Notes under the pieces: generated by a model
What the model saw: only the letters and a program-made list of their open reading frames with translations
What the model was told of the DNA's origin: nothing
The model's database searches: none
Part shown: one piece after another, positions 40,723 to 49,143 of the stretch
How positions within the stretch are numbered: the first letter of the stretch is position 1
Layout of the letters: every line of letters begins with the position of its first letter
Made by a program: the position numbers and the translations under genes
Assembly: GCA_025459175.1 (NCBI GenBank)
Contig: JALORC010000004.1
Span: forward strand, 1 to 64,000
Length of the DNA: 64,000 bases
Origin: Planctomycetota bacterium
Lineage (GTDB): Bacteria; Planctomycetota; UBA1135; UBA2386
Reading direction: 5' to 3'

Positions 40723-41784
40723 TCACGCTAGTTCGTACCAGGCGCCACGGGCCCGGCCCCGCAGCATCAGTTGCCCACCGGCCACCAGCTGCTTCAGATG
40801 CAGCTTCACGGTGTTGCGGTTCGCTCCGTGCAGGGCGACGACATCGCGCACGGTCACCCGCCCGCGCTCGCGGACCAAGGCAAGGATCGCGGCCGTCAGC
40901 GGCGCCTGCGGGGCCAGGGCCCGCTCGCGCTCCAGCCGATGCTGCAGCACGTTCTTCTGCTCGATGAGACACTGCACGAAGAACGTCACCCAGTCTTCGA
41001 GCTGCGGCTCGTCGGTCGACCAGGACACCTGGGCGCGGCGCAGCAGCTCGTAGTAGGCATCCTTGTTGTGCTCGACGACTCGCTCGAGCGACGCGAAGCG
41101 AACGTGGTCGTAGCCAGCTCGCAGCAGCAGCAGCGTGGTGAGCACGCGCGACAACCTGCCGTTGCCGTCCTGGAACGGGTGGATCGCCAGGAAGCGCACC
41201 ACGAACAGCGCGATCACGAAGATCGGGTGGTGCTCGTTCGCCGTCAGCGCGGCACGAGCCGCGGTGAGCAGCGCCTCCATCTCGCGCGGCGTCTCGTGCG
41301 GCGGTGTGGTCGCGAGCAGGATGCCGAGGCTGCGACCACTCGCGTCGATCGCCTCGATGCTGTTCGGGCGACGCTTGTAGGCGCCGCGGTGCGCCGAGTC
41401 GGCAGCGCAGGGACCCAGCAGCACGCCGTGCAGCTGCAGGATGTGGTTCTCGGTCGGAGTCAGCGCCGCGAAGGACTCGAACACCAGGTCCATGGCTGCG
41501 GCGTAGCCGGCCACTTCCTGCTCATCGCGGGTATGCAGCGTCGCGGTGGCGACGTGGCGCAGCAGGTCGTGCACCTGATCGTCGGTCAGGGTGACCCCTT
41601 CGATGCGGGTCGACGAAGCCACCGACTCGACGGTGGCGATGCGCTGCAGACTGCTGAGCCGATCGGGCGTCAGGTTGCGCAGCGCCTGCCAGCTCCCCTT
41701 GAACTCGTCGAGCTCGGCCACCCGCCGGAGCAAGGTCGAGCTGGGGCGCAGGCGGTTGAGCTGCCTATCCATCGTGGCACCCAT
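40723..41784 (-). CDS. Fic family AMP-transferase-like protein
   Basis: A 353-residue protein with an intact Fic core, HPFQDGNGRLSR (202-213), where the His is the catalytic base and the Gly-Asn-Gly loop binds ATP. Fic proteins transfer AMP to hydroxyl side chains of target proteins. The N-terminal inhibitory helix is present: S58-x3-E62-G63 in SSTRIEG, making this a class II, self-inhibited Fic. A helical linker is followed by a winged-helix domain at the C-terminus (LTAAILALVRERGRVTVRDVVALHGANRNTVKLHLKQLVAGGQL), which would let it bind DNA and perhaps control its own gene. A 9-bp inverted repeat surrounds its start region. The target is unknown. Confidence 0.87.
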   Translation of the reverse strand: MGATMDRQLNRLRPSSTLLRRVAELDEFKGSWQALRNLTPDRLSSLQRIATVESVASSTRIEGVTLTDDQVHDLLRHVATATLHTRDEQEVAGYAAAMDLVFESFAALTPTENHILQLHGVLLGPCAADSAHRGAYKRRPNSIEAIDASGRSLGILLATTPPHETPREMEALLTAARAALTANEHHPIFVIALFVVRFLAIHPFQDGNGRLSRVLTTLLLLRAGYDHVRFASLERVVEHNKDAYYELLRRAQVSWSTDEPQLEDWVTFFVQCLIEQKNVLQHRLERERALAPQAPLTAAILALVRERGRVTVRDVVALHGANRNTVKLHLKQLVAGGQLMLRGRARGAWYELA

Positions 41785-41835
41785 GAATACCCATTTCGAC
41801 CGCTACGGAATGGATATTTACGGGCATATTCATGG
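41781..41835. promoter_or_regulatory. 9-bp inverted repeat spanning the fic start, candidate operator
   Basis: CCATGAATA (41781-41789) and TATTCATGG (41827-41835) are perfect inverted copies separated by 37 bp of unusually AT-rich sequence. One arm contains the fic start codon. A second inner pair, CCATT (41791-41795) and AATGG (41809-41813), lies between them. This could be the binding site for the winged-helix domain of the Fic protein or an RNA fold that hides the start. Confidence 0.42.
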
Positions 41836-41972
41836 TTCTCGGCGCCTACACGGTGGGCCGGTGGAGCTGGAGGGCCGGCCGGCGGCTCGGGCCAGCGCGA
41901 CCTGGCCGTTCGCAGGAATCGGGGACAGGAATCGGGGAAACGGCGGCCTGAGAGCTGGCTAGCAGACGCCTC

Positions 41973-43304
41973 ATGCGACCGTTCGCGGCAACCCTGACGA
42001 TGCTCCTGTCGTTCGCGGCACTCGCGGCGGGACAGGAACGGGCGCCGCGACTCGTCCTCGAGCACGAGTTCGTGCTGCGGGGAGGTGCGTGCCGATGCCT
42101 TGCCTGGTCGCACGACGGCAACCACATCGCCTCGGGTGGTGAGGCGCGCGACGTGCAGGTGATCGACGCGATGACGGGCGAGGTCGTGCGCGAGTTGCTC
42201 GACCACGGTCGCGAGGTGCCGAACCTCGTGTTCGCGCCGGACGATGCGCGCCTGCTGATCGGCGCGCCGGACCAGCCCGCGTTCGCCTTGGATTGCGCGA
42301 CCGGTCGGGTTGTCGGCGACATGGGGCATGCGCCGCGGCTCGTCCTCCCCGGCTGGGTGCAGGAGGCCGCCGCAGGCGCGCCGGCGGCGGTCGCTCCGGA
42401 CGGCGAACGTTGGGTGTGCGCGCGCAACGGGCAGCTCGAGTTCCATCGGCGGCACGAGTTGCTGCGGCGGGTGCCGCTGACGCATCGCGCGCCGATCGCC
42501 GATGGCAGCGTGACCGCGGACGGCAAATACGTGGCGTTGGCCGGGCCGCGTGGCCTTGTCACGGTCCTGCGCCGCGCCGATGGCGCGGTCGTCGCACTGC
42601 CGATCGCGTTGCGCGGCACGCCGATCGACCATCGCGACGGTCCAGAGCTGGCGCTGCTGCAGGAGCCACCATCGCCCGGTGGTGGCTGGTTCCCGTTGGC
42701 GTCGCCGGAGGGGACGGAGTGGCGCCGCGGCGTCGTCGTGCTCTGGTCGATCGATGCGATGCGCGCCGGCGAGAAGGGCGTGGTCCGTGAGTGGAGCGTG
42801 CCGCGGCACCCGGCGCGCGATCCGTTCGTCGAGAGGCCGCGAGTGCCGTCGCCCGATGGCGTGAGGTCCTGCTCGCTCGACATGGTGGTCGAAGTCTGCG
42901 GTCCCGGTCTCACGACCCTGCGGCTGTTCGATCGCGACGACGCTCCCGTGCGGTCCTTCGACCTTGTCGGTTGCGGGTTCGAGGCGGCCTGGTCCCCGGC
43001 GAGCGACGCGATCGCCGTTCTCGCCAACCGACTGCACGTCTGCCCCGCAACGGCTACCGGTGATGCGCTGGAGATCTCCGACCGATGCACGGCGTTCATG
43101 TGGCTCGACGCACGGCAACTCGTGTTCGCGGAGCTGCGCGGCGACACCGTGACTCTGCTGCTGCGAACGATCGGTGCACCTGGAGCGACCGACCGGCTCG
43201 TGGTGCCCGGCCCGATCGTCACCGATCTCCGCGTCGTGGCGAACGGCACCCGTGCACTGCTGTTGCGCAGGAACAGCGCGGTCCTCGTGCGTATCGACGA
43301 CTGA
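41973..43304 (+). CDS. Exported WD40-like repeat protein
   Basis: A 443-residue protein with a signal peptide (ATLTMLLSFAALAAGQ). The first half shows WD40-type blades: FVLRGGACRCLAWSHDGNHIASGGEARDVQVIDAMTGEVVRELLDHGREVPNLVFAPDDARLLIGAPD and VAPDGERWVCARNGQLEFHRR. Later blades are divergent (AAWSPASDAIAVLANRLHVC). It probably folds as one seven-bladed propeller used for binding. Several long antisense ORFs overlap it and are shadows. Its 3' end abuts the broken start of a DUF5615 toxin gene on the other strand, a likely rearrangement point. Confidence 0.75.
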   Translation: MRPFAATLTMLLSFAALAAGQERAPRLVLEHEFVLRGGACRCLAWSHDGNHIASGGEARDVQVIDAMTGEVVRELLDHGREVPNLVFAPDDARLLIGAPDQPAFALDCATGRVVGDMGHAPRLVLPGWVQEAAAGAPAAVAPDGERWVCARNGQLEFHRRHELLRRVPLTHRAPIADGSVTADGKYVALAGPRGLVTVLRRADGAVVALPIALRGTPIDHRDGPELALLQEPPSPGGGWFPLASPEGTEWRRGVVVLWSIDAMRAGEKGVVREWSVPRHPARDPFVERPRVPSPDGVRSCSLDMVVEVCGPGLTTLRLFDRDDAPVRSFDLVGCGFEAAWSPASDAIAVLANRLHVCPATATGDALEISDRCTAFMWLDARQLVFAELRGDTVTLLLRTIGAPGATDRLVVPGPIVTDLRVVANGTRALLLRRNSAVLVRIDD

Positions 43305-43339
43305 GCGAGCGGGAAGTTCTCGTCGGCGAGGAACCGCAT
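43305..43339 (-). pseudogene. Truncated DUF5615 PIN-like toxin gene (5' remnant)
   Basis: Reading from 43339 on the minus strand gives MRFLADENFPL, the typical opening of DUF5615 PIN-like toxins with the first acidic catalytic residues (ADEN). It begins 3 bp after the DUF433 antitoxin stop, the standard order for this pair. After about 11 codons the reading runs into the antisense of the WD40-like gene, so the rest of the toxin is gone. The track's 497-residue ORF is this start fused to antisense sequence. Confidence 0.62.
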
Positions 43340-43342
43340 CGA

Positions 43343-43573
43343 TCAGGCCGGCAGCGGATAGACCTTCTCATCACGCAGCAAGGCGGCGGCGTAGCCACAG
43401 CACGCGCGGATTTCGTCGCGCTCCAGGCCGGTGTATTGCGCGCAGATCTGTTCGTCGCTCCAGCCTTGGGCCAGCAGGTCGAGCACGAAGTCGACACCGA
43501 TCCTCGTGCCGCGAATCACGGGCTTGCCGAGCAGGATCTTGGCGTCGATCGCGATGCGGCCGCTCGTCGTCAT
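43343..43573 (-). CDS. DUF433 family antitoxin-like protein
   Basis: A 76-residue protein matching DUF433: RIAIDAKILLGKPVIRGTRIGVDFVLDLLAQGWSDEQICAQYTGLERDEIRACCGYAAALLRDE. The phrase GKPVIRGTRI is the family hallmark, followed by a helix-turn-helix-like part. DUF433 proteins are commonly paired, as antitoxins, with DUF5615 PIN-domain toxins encoded immediately downstream. Here the downstream toxin is truncated to its first codons, leaving an orphan antitoxin. The start is the ATG at 43573; the track ORF extends further without family match. Confidence 0.85.
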   Translation of the reverse strand: MTTSGRIAIDAKILLGKPVIRGTRIGVDFVLDLLAQGWSDEQICAQYTGLERDEIRACCGYAAALLRDEKVYPLPA

Positions 43574-43888
43574 GGGCGCGAGTCTGGCATGGGACGGCAG
43601 GGTCGGCCTGCGGCCTGGTCTGCGCTCGCGGCACCTTGCTGCGCCGTCTGGACAGGCACTGCAGGTGACCGTCGCGTCGGTGGCCTTGGCGACCACCGCG
43701 GGTCGCCGCAGGTGGCCGATTTCCGGCTCAACACGGCGCCAGTGGCGGCGTTGCCTGCGCCCTCGCGGCGGTTTCTGGTCTCCAGTCGAGGCCACCGAGT
43801 GCCGATGTCATGGCGGTTTCCGTGCCGCTGTGTTGCTCGGCAGCCCGCCGCCGCTGTACAGCTTCCTACGCATTCCCCCGTGTCCATC
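43574..43888. other. 315-bp intergenic region
   Basis: Between the divergent DUF433 and CsgG-like genes. The open frames crossing it are Arg-rich shadows. I see no clear promoter elements, terminator or RNA gene. Confidence 0.5.
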
Positions 43889-44692
43889 ATGAATCCCAAG
43901 CTGATCCCCGGGCTCGTCACGAGCCTTCTCGTCTTCGCCGCCTGCACGTCCTCGAGCGAGTCCGCCAATCGCGACCAGATGACCGCGATGGTCGGCAATT
44001 ACGAGCCGCCCGGCCCCGGGGTCGTTCGCGTGCGCGCCGGTGTGCCGGCGTTCCAGAAGAGCGACAAGCTGACCGGTGACATGGCCGAGGTCGCCGCCGA
44101 CCAGTTGGTGTCGCTGCTGGTCAACACCGAACGCTTCGACGTCGTCGAGCGCAACCAGCTCGAGGCGCTGCTGAAGGAGCAGGGCCTCGAAGGCATCGTG
44201 CGCAGCGGCGAACTGGCGCAGCCGGCGCAGGTGCGCGGCATCGACCTGATGCTGCTCGGCAAGGTCACCAACTTCCGCGTCAAGGCCGAGAAGACCAGCA
44301 AGGGCTTCAACCTCGGCAGCATCCCGATCCCCGGCACGCGCGGCGCGCTCGGCCTGTTCGACATCAACGACAAGAACAGCAAGATCCAGGTCGACGTCGG
44401 TGTCGATCTGCGGCTGGTCGACCCGACCACCGGCTCGGTGGTCGCCGCCAACTTCTCCGAGTACCAGCGCGTCGACTCGCTCGGCTCGATGGGCGTGTCG
44501 ATCCTCGGCGCCAACTCGCAGGCCGATGCCGAGCTGTCGGTCGACGCCGACAGCCAGGGCAAGATCCTGCGTCTGGCCCTCGACGACTGCATCCGCAAGA
44601 TGATGCCGAAGGTCGACCGCGCGCTGATCGCCCGCGCCAAGGCCGAGGCGGCGAAGGCGCCCGCGGCCGCTCCGGCCGAGCAGCCCAAGTAG
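43889..44692 (+). CDS. CsgG-like lipoprotein
   Basis: A 267-residue protein with a lipoprotein signal (LVTSLLVFAAC, Cys at about 19). The body resembles the CsgG/curli-assembly family: VRVRAGVPAFQKSDKLTGDMAEVAADQLVSLLVNTERFDVVERNQLEALLKEQGLEGIVRSGELAQPAQVRGIDLMLLGKVTNFRVK, then IQVDVGVDLRLVDPTTGSVVAANFSEYQR. In curli systems CsgG forms an outer-membrane secretion channel, but many homologues occur without curli genes and have unknown envelope roles; none of the curli partners is present here. The C-terminus is Ala/Pro-rich. GTG at 43880 is an alternative start. A strong hairpin follows the stop. Confidence 0.8.
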   Translation: MNPKLIPGLVTSLLVFAACTSSSESANRDQMTAMVGNYEPPGPGVVRVRAGVPAFQKSDKLTGDMAEVAADQLVSLLVNTERFDVVERNQLEALLKEQGLEGIVRSGELAQPAQVRGIDLMLLGKVTNFRVKAEKTSKGFNLGSIPIPGTRGALGLFDINDKNSKIQVDVGVDLRLVDPTTGSVVAANFSEYQRVDSLGSMGVSILGANSQADAELSVDADSQGKILRLALDDCIRKMMPKVDRALIARAKAEAAKAPAAAPAEQPK

Positions 44693-44707
44693 GCGGGCGG
44701 ACACGTC

Positions 44708-44735
44708 ATACGCAGAGTGCTCGGACTCTGCGTAT
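44708..44735 (+). terminator. Strong hairpin after the CsgG-like gene
   Basis: ATACGCAGAGT-GCTCGG-ACTCTGCGTAT is a perfect 11-bp stem with a 6-nt loop, 15 bp after the stop. It is the longest simple hairpin I found in the window. No U run follows (next bases are AACCGG). The 11-mer CGTATAACCGG at its 3' edge (44731-44741) recurs at 44873-44883, just before the OPT gene. Confidence 0.55.
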
Positions 44736-44914
44736 AACCGGATCGAGGGCTACGGCTGGGACGGGTGTCGTGCAGCAGGCGAAGGTCGGGCGCGGCCGAA
44801 CTGCTCGCCGAGGCGCTCGCCGGATAGCGCGTTCCGGTTCGGGTTGGCGATGGCCGAGGTCGTGGCCGGCTCCGTATAACCGGCGCCCCGCGCCCGGCCC
44901 GGCGCCGCCCTCTC

Positions 44915-46978
44915 ATGAACCAGCCTGCCGCTCCGCAGCGTCCCCTCGTCGGCCCCGAACGCAGCCTGCCCGAGATCACCGTCAAGGCGGTCGTGCTCGG
45001 CGTGCTGCTGGCGATGCTGATGGCCGCCGCCAACGCCTATCTGGGCCTGCGCGTCGGCATGACCGTCGCGGCGTCGATCCCGGCGTCGGCGATCTCGCTC
45101 GGGGTGCTGCGCTGGTTCCGCCGCAGCAACATCCTCGAGAACAACCAGGTGCAGACGATCGCGTCGGCGGGTGCGTCGACGGTGTCGGGCGTGATCTTCA
45201 CCGTGCCGGCGCTGGTGATGATGGGGGCGTGGCAGGGTTACGACTACTGGCCGATTCTCTTGATGGTGTGCGTCGGCGGCATCATGGGCGTCGTCTTCAC
45301 GACGCCGCTGCGCCGTGCGCTGATCGTCGATGCCGGGTTGACGTTCCCCGAGGGTCTGGCGACGGCGCAGGTGCTGAAGACCGGTGGCGTCGCGCGCGGT
45401 GAGGACGCGACGCCGGCCGACAATGCGGCGAACGCGGCCACCAGCGGTCTCGGCTTCAAGCTGCTGCTCGAGGCCAGCGCGCTCGGCGCGGTGCTGCGAC
45501 TGTTCGAGGGCGGCTTCAAGCTGTTGGCCGCCGAGGTCGCCACCGTGAAGTCGCTGCTCGGTGGCAAGTGGTTGTTCATGGCGGACGCGTCGTTGCAGCC
45601 GAGTCTGCTCGGCATCGGCTTCATCGTCGGGCCGAACATCGGCACGCTGATGATGTCCGGCGCCGTGCTCGGCACCTTGGTCGGCGTGCCGCTCAACTGG
45701 TTGCTCAACGGCGATGCGTTGATGGCGAAGGTGGGCATCGCCGCCGGCACGCCGTGGAGCGCGTTCACGGAGGACCAGTGGTCCGACCTCGCCGGCGCAT
45801 CGTGGAAGCAGTGCCGCCGCGTCGGCATCGGCTGCATGTTGGTCGGCGGCGTATGGTCGCTGATCTCGTTGCTCGGGCCGATCAAGAACGGTCTGCGCGC
45901 GAGCTTGGCGGCGTTTCGTGCGCAACGAAGCGGCGAGAGTGCCGGCGCGCCGCGCACCGAGCTCGACACGCCGTTGCCGTTCCTGCTGCTGACCGCCGCG
46001 GTCATGACGGTTCCGCTGTTCTTCGCGTTCTGGTCGGCGCTCGGTGACTACGACGGCAAGCTGCTGGTGTCGCTGGTGCTGACCGTGCTGATGCTCGGCT
46101 TCGGCTTCCTGTTCGCGAGCGTCGCCGGCTACATGGCCGGGCTCGTCGGCAGCTCGAACAACCCGGTGTCGGGTGTCACCATGGCGACCGTCGTCGTCAG
46201 CTCGCTGCTGTTGGTGCAGCTGATGGGCACTGACGGCATCGCGGCAAAGGTCGGGCCGGCCGCGGTCATCTACCTGGCGGCGTTCATCTGCACCGGCGCC
46301 TGCATCGCCGGCGACAATCTTCAAGACCTGAAGTGTGGCCACATCGTCGGCGCGACCCCGTGGAAGCAGCAGGTCTGCCTGGTGATCGGCACCATCGCGT
46401 CCGCGGCCGTGATCCCTCTGGTGCTCGGCCTGCTCGACCGCGCCGAGGGCATCGGGCGCGCCGTACAGGAAGGAGTGAAGCCGCTGTCGGCGCCGCAGGC
46501 GTCGCTGATGCGCGATCTGTCCACCGGCATCTTCGGCAGCGGCGACGTCGACTGGAACTTCATCCTGATGGGCTGCGTGCTCGCCGTCGGCATCATCGCC
46601 CTCGACGAGTGGCTGAAGCGCCGCAAGGCCTCGTTCCGCACACCGATCCTGGCGGTCGCGGTCGGCATCTACCTGTCGTTCGGGCTGTCGGTCCTGATCT
46701 TCCTCGGCGGTCTGCTGGCGTGGATCGTCAAGCGCAGGTTCGCACCGAGGACGGAGGCCGAACACGTCGCGCTGGAGAACTCCGGCATGCTGCTGGCCTC
46801 CGGCCTGATCACCGGCGAGGCCATCATGAGCGTCGGCATCGCCGCCGTGATGGTGGCCGCACCGAACCTGATCAGCGGTCACGCCGGCAGCTGGGGCGGG
46901 GCGGCGGCCCTGTCCGTCGCCATCATCTTGATCGTCTACCTCTACGTGCGCACGCTCGGTGCCGCCCGTCGCATGTGA
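44915..46978 (+). CDS. OPT family oligopeptide transporter
   Basis: A 687-residue polytopic transporter, about 14-16 membrane segments, of the oligopeptide transporter superfamily found in bacteria, archaea and fungi. Recognisable segments are EITVKAVVLGVLLAMLMAAANAYLGLRVGMTVAASIPASAISLGVLRWF, NILENNQVQTIASAGASTVSGVIFTVPAL, FPEGLATAQVLKTGG and AGLVGSSNNPVSGVTMATVVVSSLLL, all typical of the PTR2/OPT prokaryotic branch. These import oligopeptides or metal complexes using a proton gradient. The ATG at 44915 is preceded by CGGCGCCGCCCTCTC with no strong ribosome-binding site. It is transcribed alone. Confidence 0.9.
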   Translation: MNQPAAPQRPLVGPERSLPEITVKAVVLGVLLAMLMAAANAYLGLRVGMTVAASIPASAISLGVLRWFRRSNILENNQVQTIASAGASTVSGVIFTVPALVMMGAWQGYDYWPILLMVCVGGIMGVVFTTPLRRALIVDAGLTFPEGLATAQVLKTGGVARGEDATPADNAANAATSGLGFKLLLEASALGAVLRLFEGGFKLLAAEVATVKSLLGGKWLFMADASLQPSLLGIGFIVGPNIGTLMMSGAVLGTLVGVPLNWLLNGDALMAKVGIAAGTPWSAFTEDQWSDLAGASWKQCRRVGIGCMLVGGVWSLISLLGPIKNGLRASLAAFRAQRSGESAGAPRTELDTPLPFLLLTAAVMTVPLFFAFWSALGDYDGKLLVSLVLTVLMLGFGFLFASVAGYMAGLVGSSNNPVSGVTMATVVVSSLLLVQLMGTDGIAAKVGPAAVIYLAAFICTGACIAGDNLQDLKCGHIVGATPWKQQVCLVIGTIASAAVIPLVLGLLDRAEGIGRAVQEGVKPLSAPQASLMRDLSTGIFGSGDVDWNFILMGCVLAVGIIALDEWLKRRKASFRTPILAVAVGIYLSFGLSVLIFLGGLLAWIVKRRFAPRTEAEHVALENSGMLLASGLITGEAIMSVGIAAVMVAAPNLISGHAGSWGGAAALSVAIILIVYLYVRTLGAARRM

Positions 46979-47083
46979 TCGGCGGGTGCCACGCAGCAGC
47001 TGCCCTGCCCATGGATCTCTGCATGGCGCCCGCCCCTGGCCCCGGTTAGAACTGCGGACTTCGCCCTGCCGAACCCCGCCGCC

Positions 47084-48052
47084 TTGATCCCGCCGCTCGA
47101 GCCCTTCCTGGTAGAACGAATCCTGATGCCCAAGGTCTGGGGCGGCAGGGCCCTGGACCGGGTGCTCGGCATCGAGCTGCCGGCCGGCGAAGCGATCGGC
47201 GAGACGTGGGAACTCTACGACCGCCCCGAGGGCAGCAGCCGCTTGCGCGGCAGCGCCCGCACGCTCGCCGAACTGATGCGCGACCCGGTGCCACTGGTCG
47301 GCCGCGGCGTGCCGCTCGGCCACGGCGGCACGTTCCCGCTGCTGTTGAAGTTCCTCGATGCGCGCGACGCGCTGTCGGTGCAGGTGCATCCCGACGATGC
47401 CGCGGCGCGGCTCGATGGCGACACCGGCAAGAACGAGTGCTGCGTCGTGCTCGAGGCCGGACCCGATGCGCGCATCGTGCGCGGGTTCCGCCAAGGCGTC
47501 ACCGCGGCCGAGTTCGCCGCCAAGGCCGCCACCGCCGAGGTCGAGGCGCTGCTGTGCGCGTTCCGCCCCGAGGTCGGCGACACGATCCACATCCCGCCGG
47601 GCACCGTGCATGCGATCGGGCCGGACGTCGTGGTGTTCGAGGTGCAGCAGAACAGCGACCTCACCTATCGCCTCTACGACTGGGGGCGCGGCCGCCAGGT
47701 GCACGTCGACAAGGCGCTGCAGCACGCGCGCGTCGAACCGGTCGCGGCGGCGCGCCCGGTGGTGCAGCCGAAGGTGCTCGCCGACGACGGCGTGCAGCTG
47801 ATCGCGACCCGCGACTTCCGCGTGCGCCGCTACTCGATCCGCCAGTCGTTGCGGCTCGCGACCGAGGCGCGGTTCGTCACCGTCACCGTGATCGCCGGCA
47901 AGGGCACGCTGACGTGGCCCGGTCAGCGCACGTTCGGTTCGCTGTCGCTGGCGACCGGCGACACCGCGGTGGTGCCCGCGTGCATCGCCGGCTTCGAACT
48001 CGTGCCGAACGAGCACCTCAACATCATGATCTGCGATCCAGGAGTCGGCTGA
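47084..48052 (+). CDS. manA: Type I mannose-6-phosphate isomerase
   Basis: Zinc enzyme interconverting fructose-6-phosphate and mannose-6-phosphate, supplying GDP-mannose for glycan synthesis. The 322-residue protein resembles the short bacterial type. Zinc-site and active-site motifs: VQVHPDD (about 101-107), KNECCVVLEA with the metal-binding Glu, and IPPGTVHAIG with the His. VLERI... style opening is VERILMPKVWGGRAL. The start is a TTG at 47084; no ATG precedes the domain except the internal Met 15. The stop overlaps the next gene (TGATG), heading a five-gene operon. Its product may feed the glycosyltransferases elsewhere in this window. Confidence 0.87.
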   Translation: MIPPLEPFLVERILMPKVWGGRALDRVLGIELPAGEAIGETWELYDRPEGSSRLRGSARTLAELMRDPVPLVGRGVPLGHGGTFPLLLKFLDARDALSVQVHPDDAAARLDGDTGKNECCVVLEAGPDARIVRGFRQGVTAAEFAAKAATAEVEALLCAFRPEVGDTIHIPPGTVHAIGPDVVVFEVQQNSDLTYRLYDWGRGRQVHVDKALQHARVEPVAAARPVVQPKVLADDGVQLIATRDFRVRRYSIRQSLRLATEARFVTVTVIAGKGTLTWPGQRTFGSLSLATGDTAVVPACIAGFELVPNEHLNIMICDPGVG

Positions 48053-49143
48053 TGGCCAAGCGTCACGAAGACCGTCAGCCGGGCGAACGATTCCGGCGCG
48101 AGGCCGGGCCGGGCAAGAGTGGCGGCGGCGACCGCCCGCGGCCGCCGGGTGCGTTCCGGCCGGGTGGCAAGCGGCCCGGTGGTTCGCGACCGGGTGGTTC
48201 TCGACCGGGTGGTTCTCGACCCGGTGGCTCGCGGCCGGGCGGCGCGCGGCCGGATGCGCCGCGGAACGACGGCCCACGACCCGACGGCCCGCGCCCCGAG
48301 CTGCGCCGTCCGGTCCGCGTCAGCAAGCGTCGCACCCAAGGCCTCGTCGTCACGCCGGCCGGTGCGCCGGACGCGGGGCCGAAGGACGGCAAGGTCCGGC
48401 TCAATCACTTCCTGGCGATGAGCGGCGTCTGCAGCCGCCGCGCCGCCGATGCGCTGATCAAGGGCGGACGCGTCGAGGTCAACGGCGAGCTGGTGCGTGA
48501 ACTCGGTGTGCGCGTCGATCCCGAGCACGACGACGTGCGGTTCGACGGCAGCCGCGTGCAGCCCGAGCGGCCGACCTACGTGCTGTTCAACAAGCCGGCC
48601 GGCGTCGTCTGCACCAACGCGCGCCACGAGCAGAAGAAGCGCGTCATCGACTTCCTGCCGCAGGTGAAGGGCCGCCTGTTCACGGTCGGTCGGCTCGACC
48701 TCGACAGCGAGGGTCTGATCCTGCTGACCAACGACGGCTCGTTCGCGCTCGAGATGACGCATCCGCGCTACGGCGTGCCCAAGCTCTACGCGATCGTGCT
48801 GCGCGGTCGCGTCGAGCAGCAGGACCTCGACAAGGCGCGCGGTGGCGTGTGGCTCGCCGAGGGCCCGACCGCCGGCATGAACGCCAAGGTCGAGCGCACC
48901 GGCAAGGACAAGACGCACCTGAAGGTCACCTTGCGCGAGGGCAAGAACCGCGAGATCCGCCGCGTGTTCGCGAAGCTCGGCTTCCCGGTGCTCGAGCTCA
49001 AGCGCATCCGCATCGGCGATCTCAACCTCCACGGGCTGAAGCCGGGCATGTGGCGCTTCCTGCAGAAGCACGAGGTGGCCGAGCTGCGCGCGGTCGCGCG
49101 CCAGAAGGACGACGTCAAGCGTTACGAGGGGGCCGAGTCATGA
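48052..49143 (+). CDS. Pseudouridine synthase, RluB/RsuA family, with RPGG-repeat N-terminus
   Basis: A 363-residue RNA modification enzyme. Residues about 1-110 are disordered, highly basic and contain a tandem RPGGS repeat. The S4 RNA-binding domain follows (KVRLNHFLAMSGVCSRRAADALIKGGRVEVNGELVRELGVRVDPEHDDVRFDG), then the catalytic domain: VLFNKPAGVVCT, FTVGRLDLDSEGLILLTNDG (catalytic Asp in GRLDLDSEG), and EGKNREIRRVFAKLGFPVLELKRIRIGDLNL. This is the RluB/RsuA/RluE/RluF type that modifies single rRNA positions; RluB (23S U2605) is the best guess. The start overlaps the manA stop and the stop overlaps the next start. Confidence 0.88.
   Translation: MAKRHEDRQPGERFRREAGPGKSGGGDRPRPPGAFRPGGKRPGGSRPGGSRPGGSRPGGSRPGGARPDAPRNDGPRPDGPRPELRRPVRVSKRRTQGLVVTPAGAPDAGPKDGKVRLNHFLAMSGVCSRRAADALIKGGRVEVNGELVRELGVRVDPEHDDVRFDGSRVQPERPTYVLFNKPAGVVCTNARHEQKKRVIDFLPQVKGRLFTVGRLDLDSEGLILLTNDGSFALEMTHPRYGVPKLYAIVLRGRVEQQDLDKARGGVWLAEGPTAGMNAKVERTGKDKTHLKVTLREGKNREIRRVFAKLGFPVLELKRIRIGDLNLHGLKPGMWRFLQKHEVAELRAVARQKDDVKRYEGAES
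48157..48246 (+). repeat. Tandem 15-bp repeats coding RPGG(S/K/A)
   Basis: Six near-identical 15-bp units encode RPGGK, RPGGS (four times) and RPGGA, followed by a partial unit, in the disordered N-terminus of the pseudouridine synthase gene. Such RGG-like basic repeats often bind RNA. Units may expand or contract by slippage in frame. Confidence 0.85.

Noticed and set aside
41846-43339. 497-residue minus-strand ORF starting MRFLADENFPL
   Set aside because: Only the first 11 codons are toxin-like; the rest is antisense to the WD40-like gene.
48157-48246. 15-bp tandem repeat considered as a CRISPR array
   Set aside because: The units are contiguous with no spacers and are in frame within a coding sequence.
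44750-48277. 1175-residue minus-strand ORF
   Set aside because: Runs antisense through the OPT, manA and pseudouridine synthase genes; composition is His/Arg/Gln-rich and no domain is visible.
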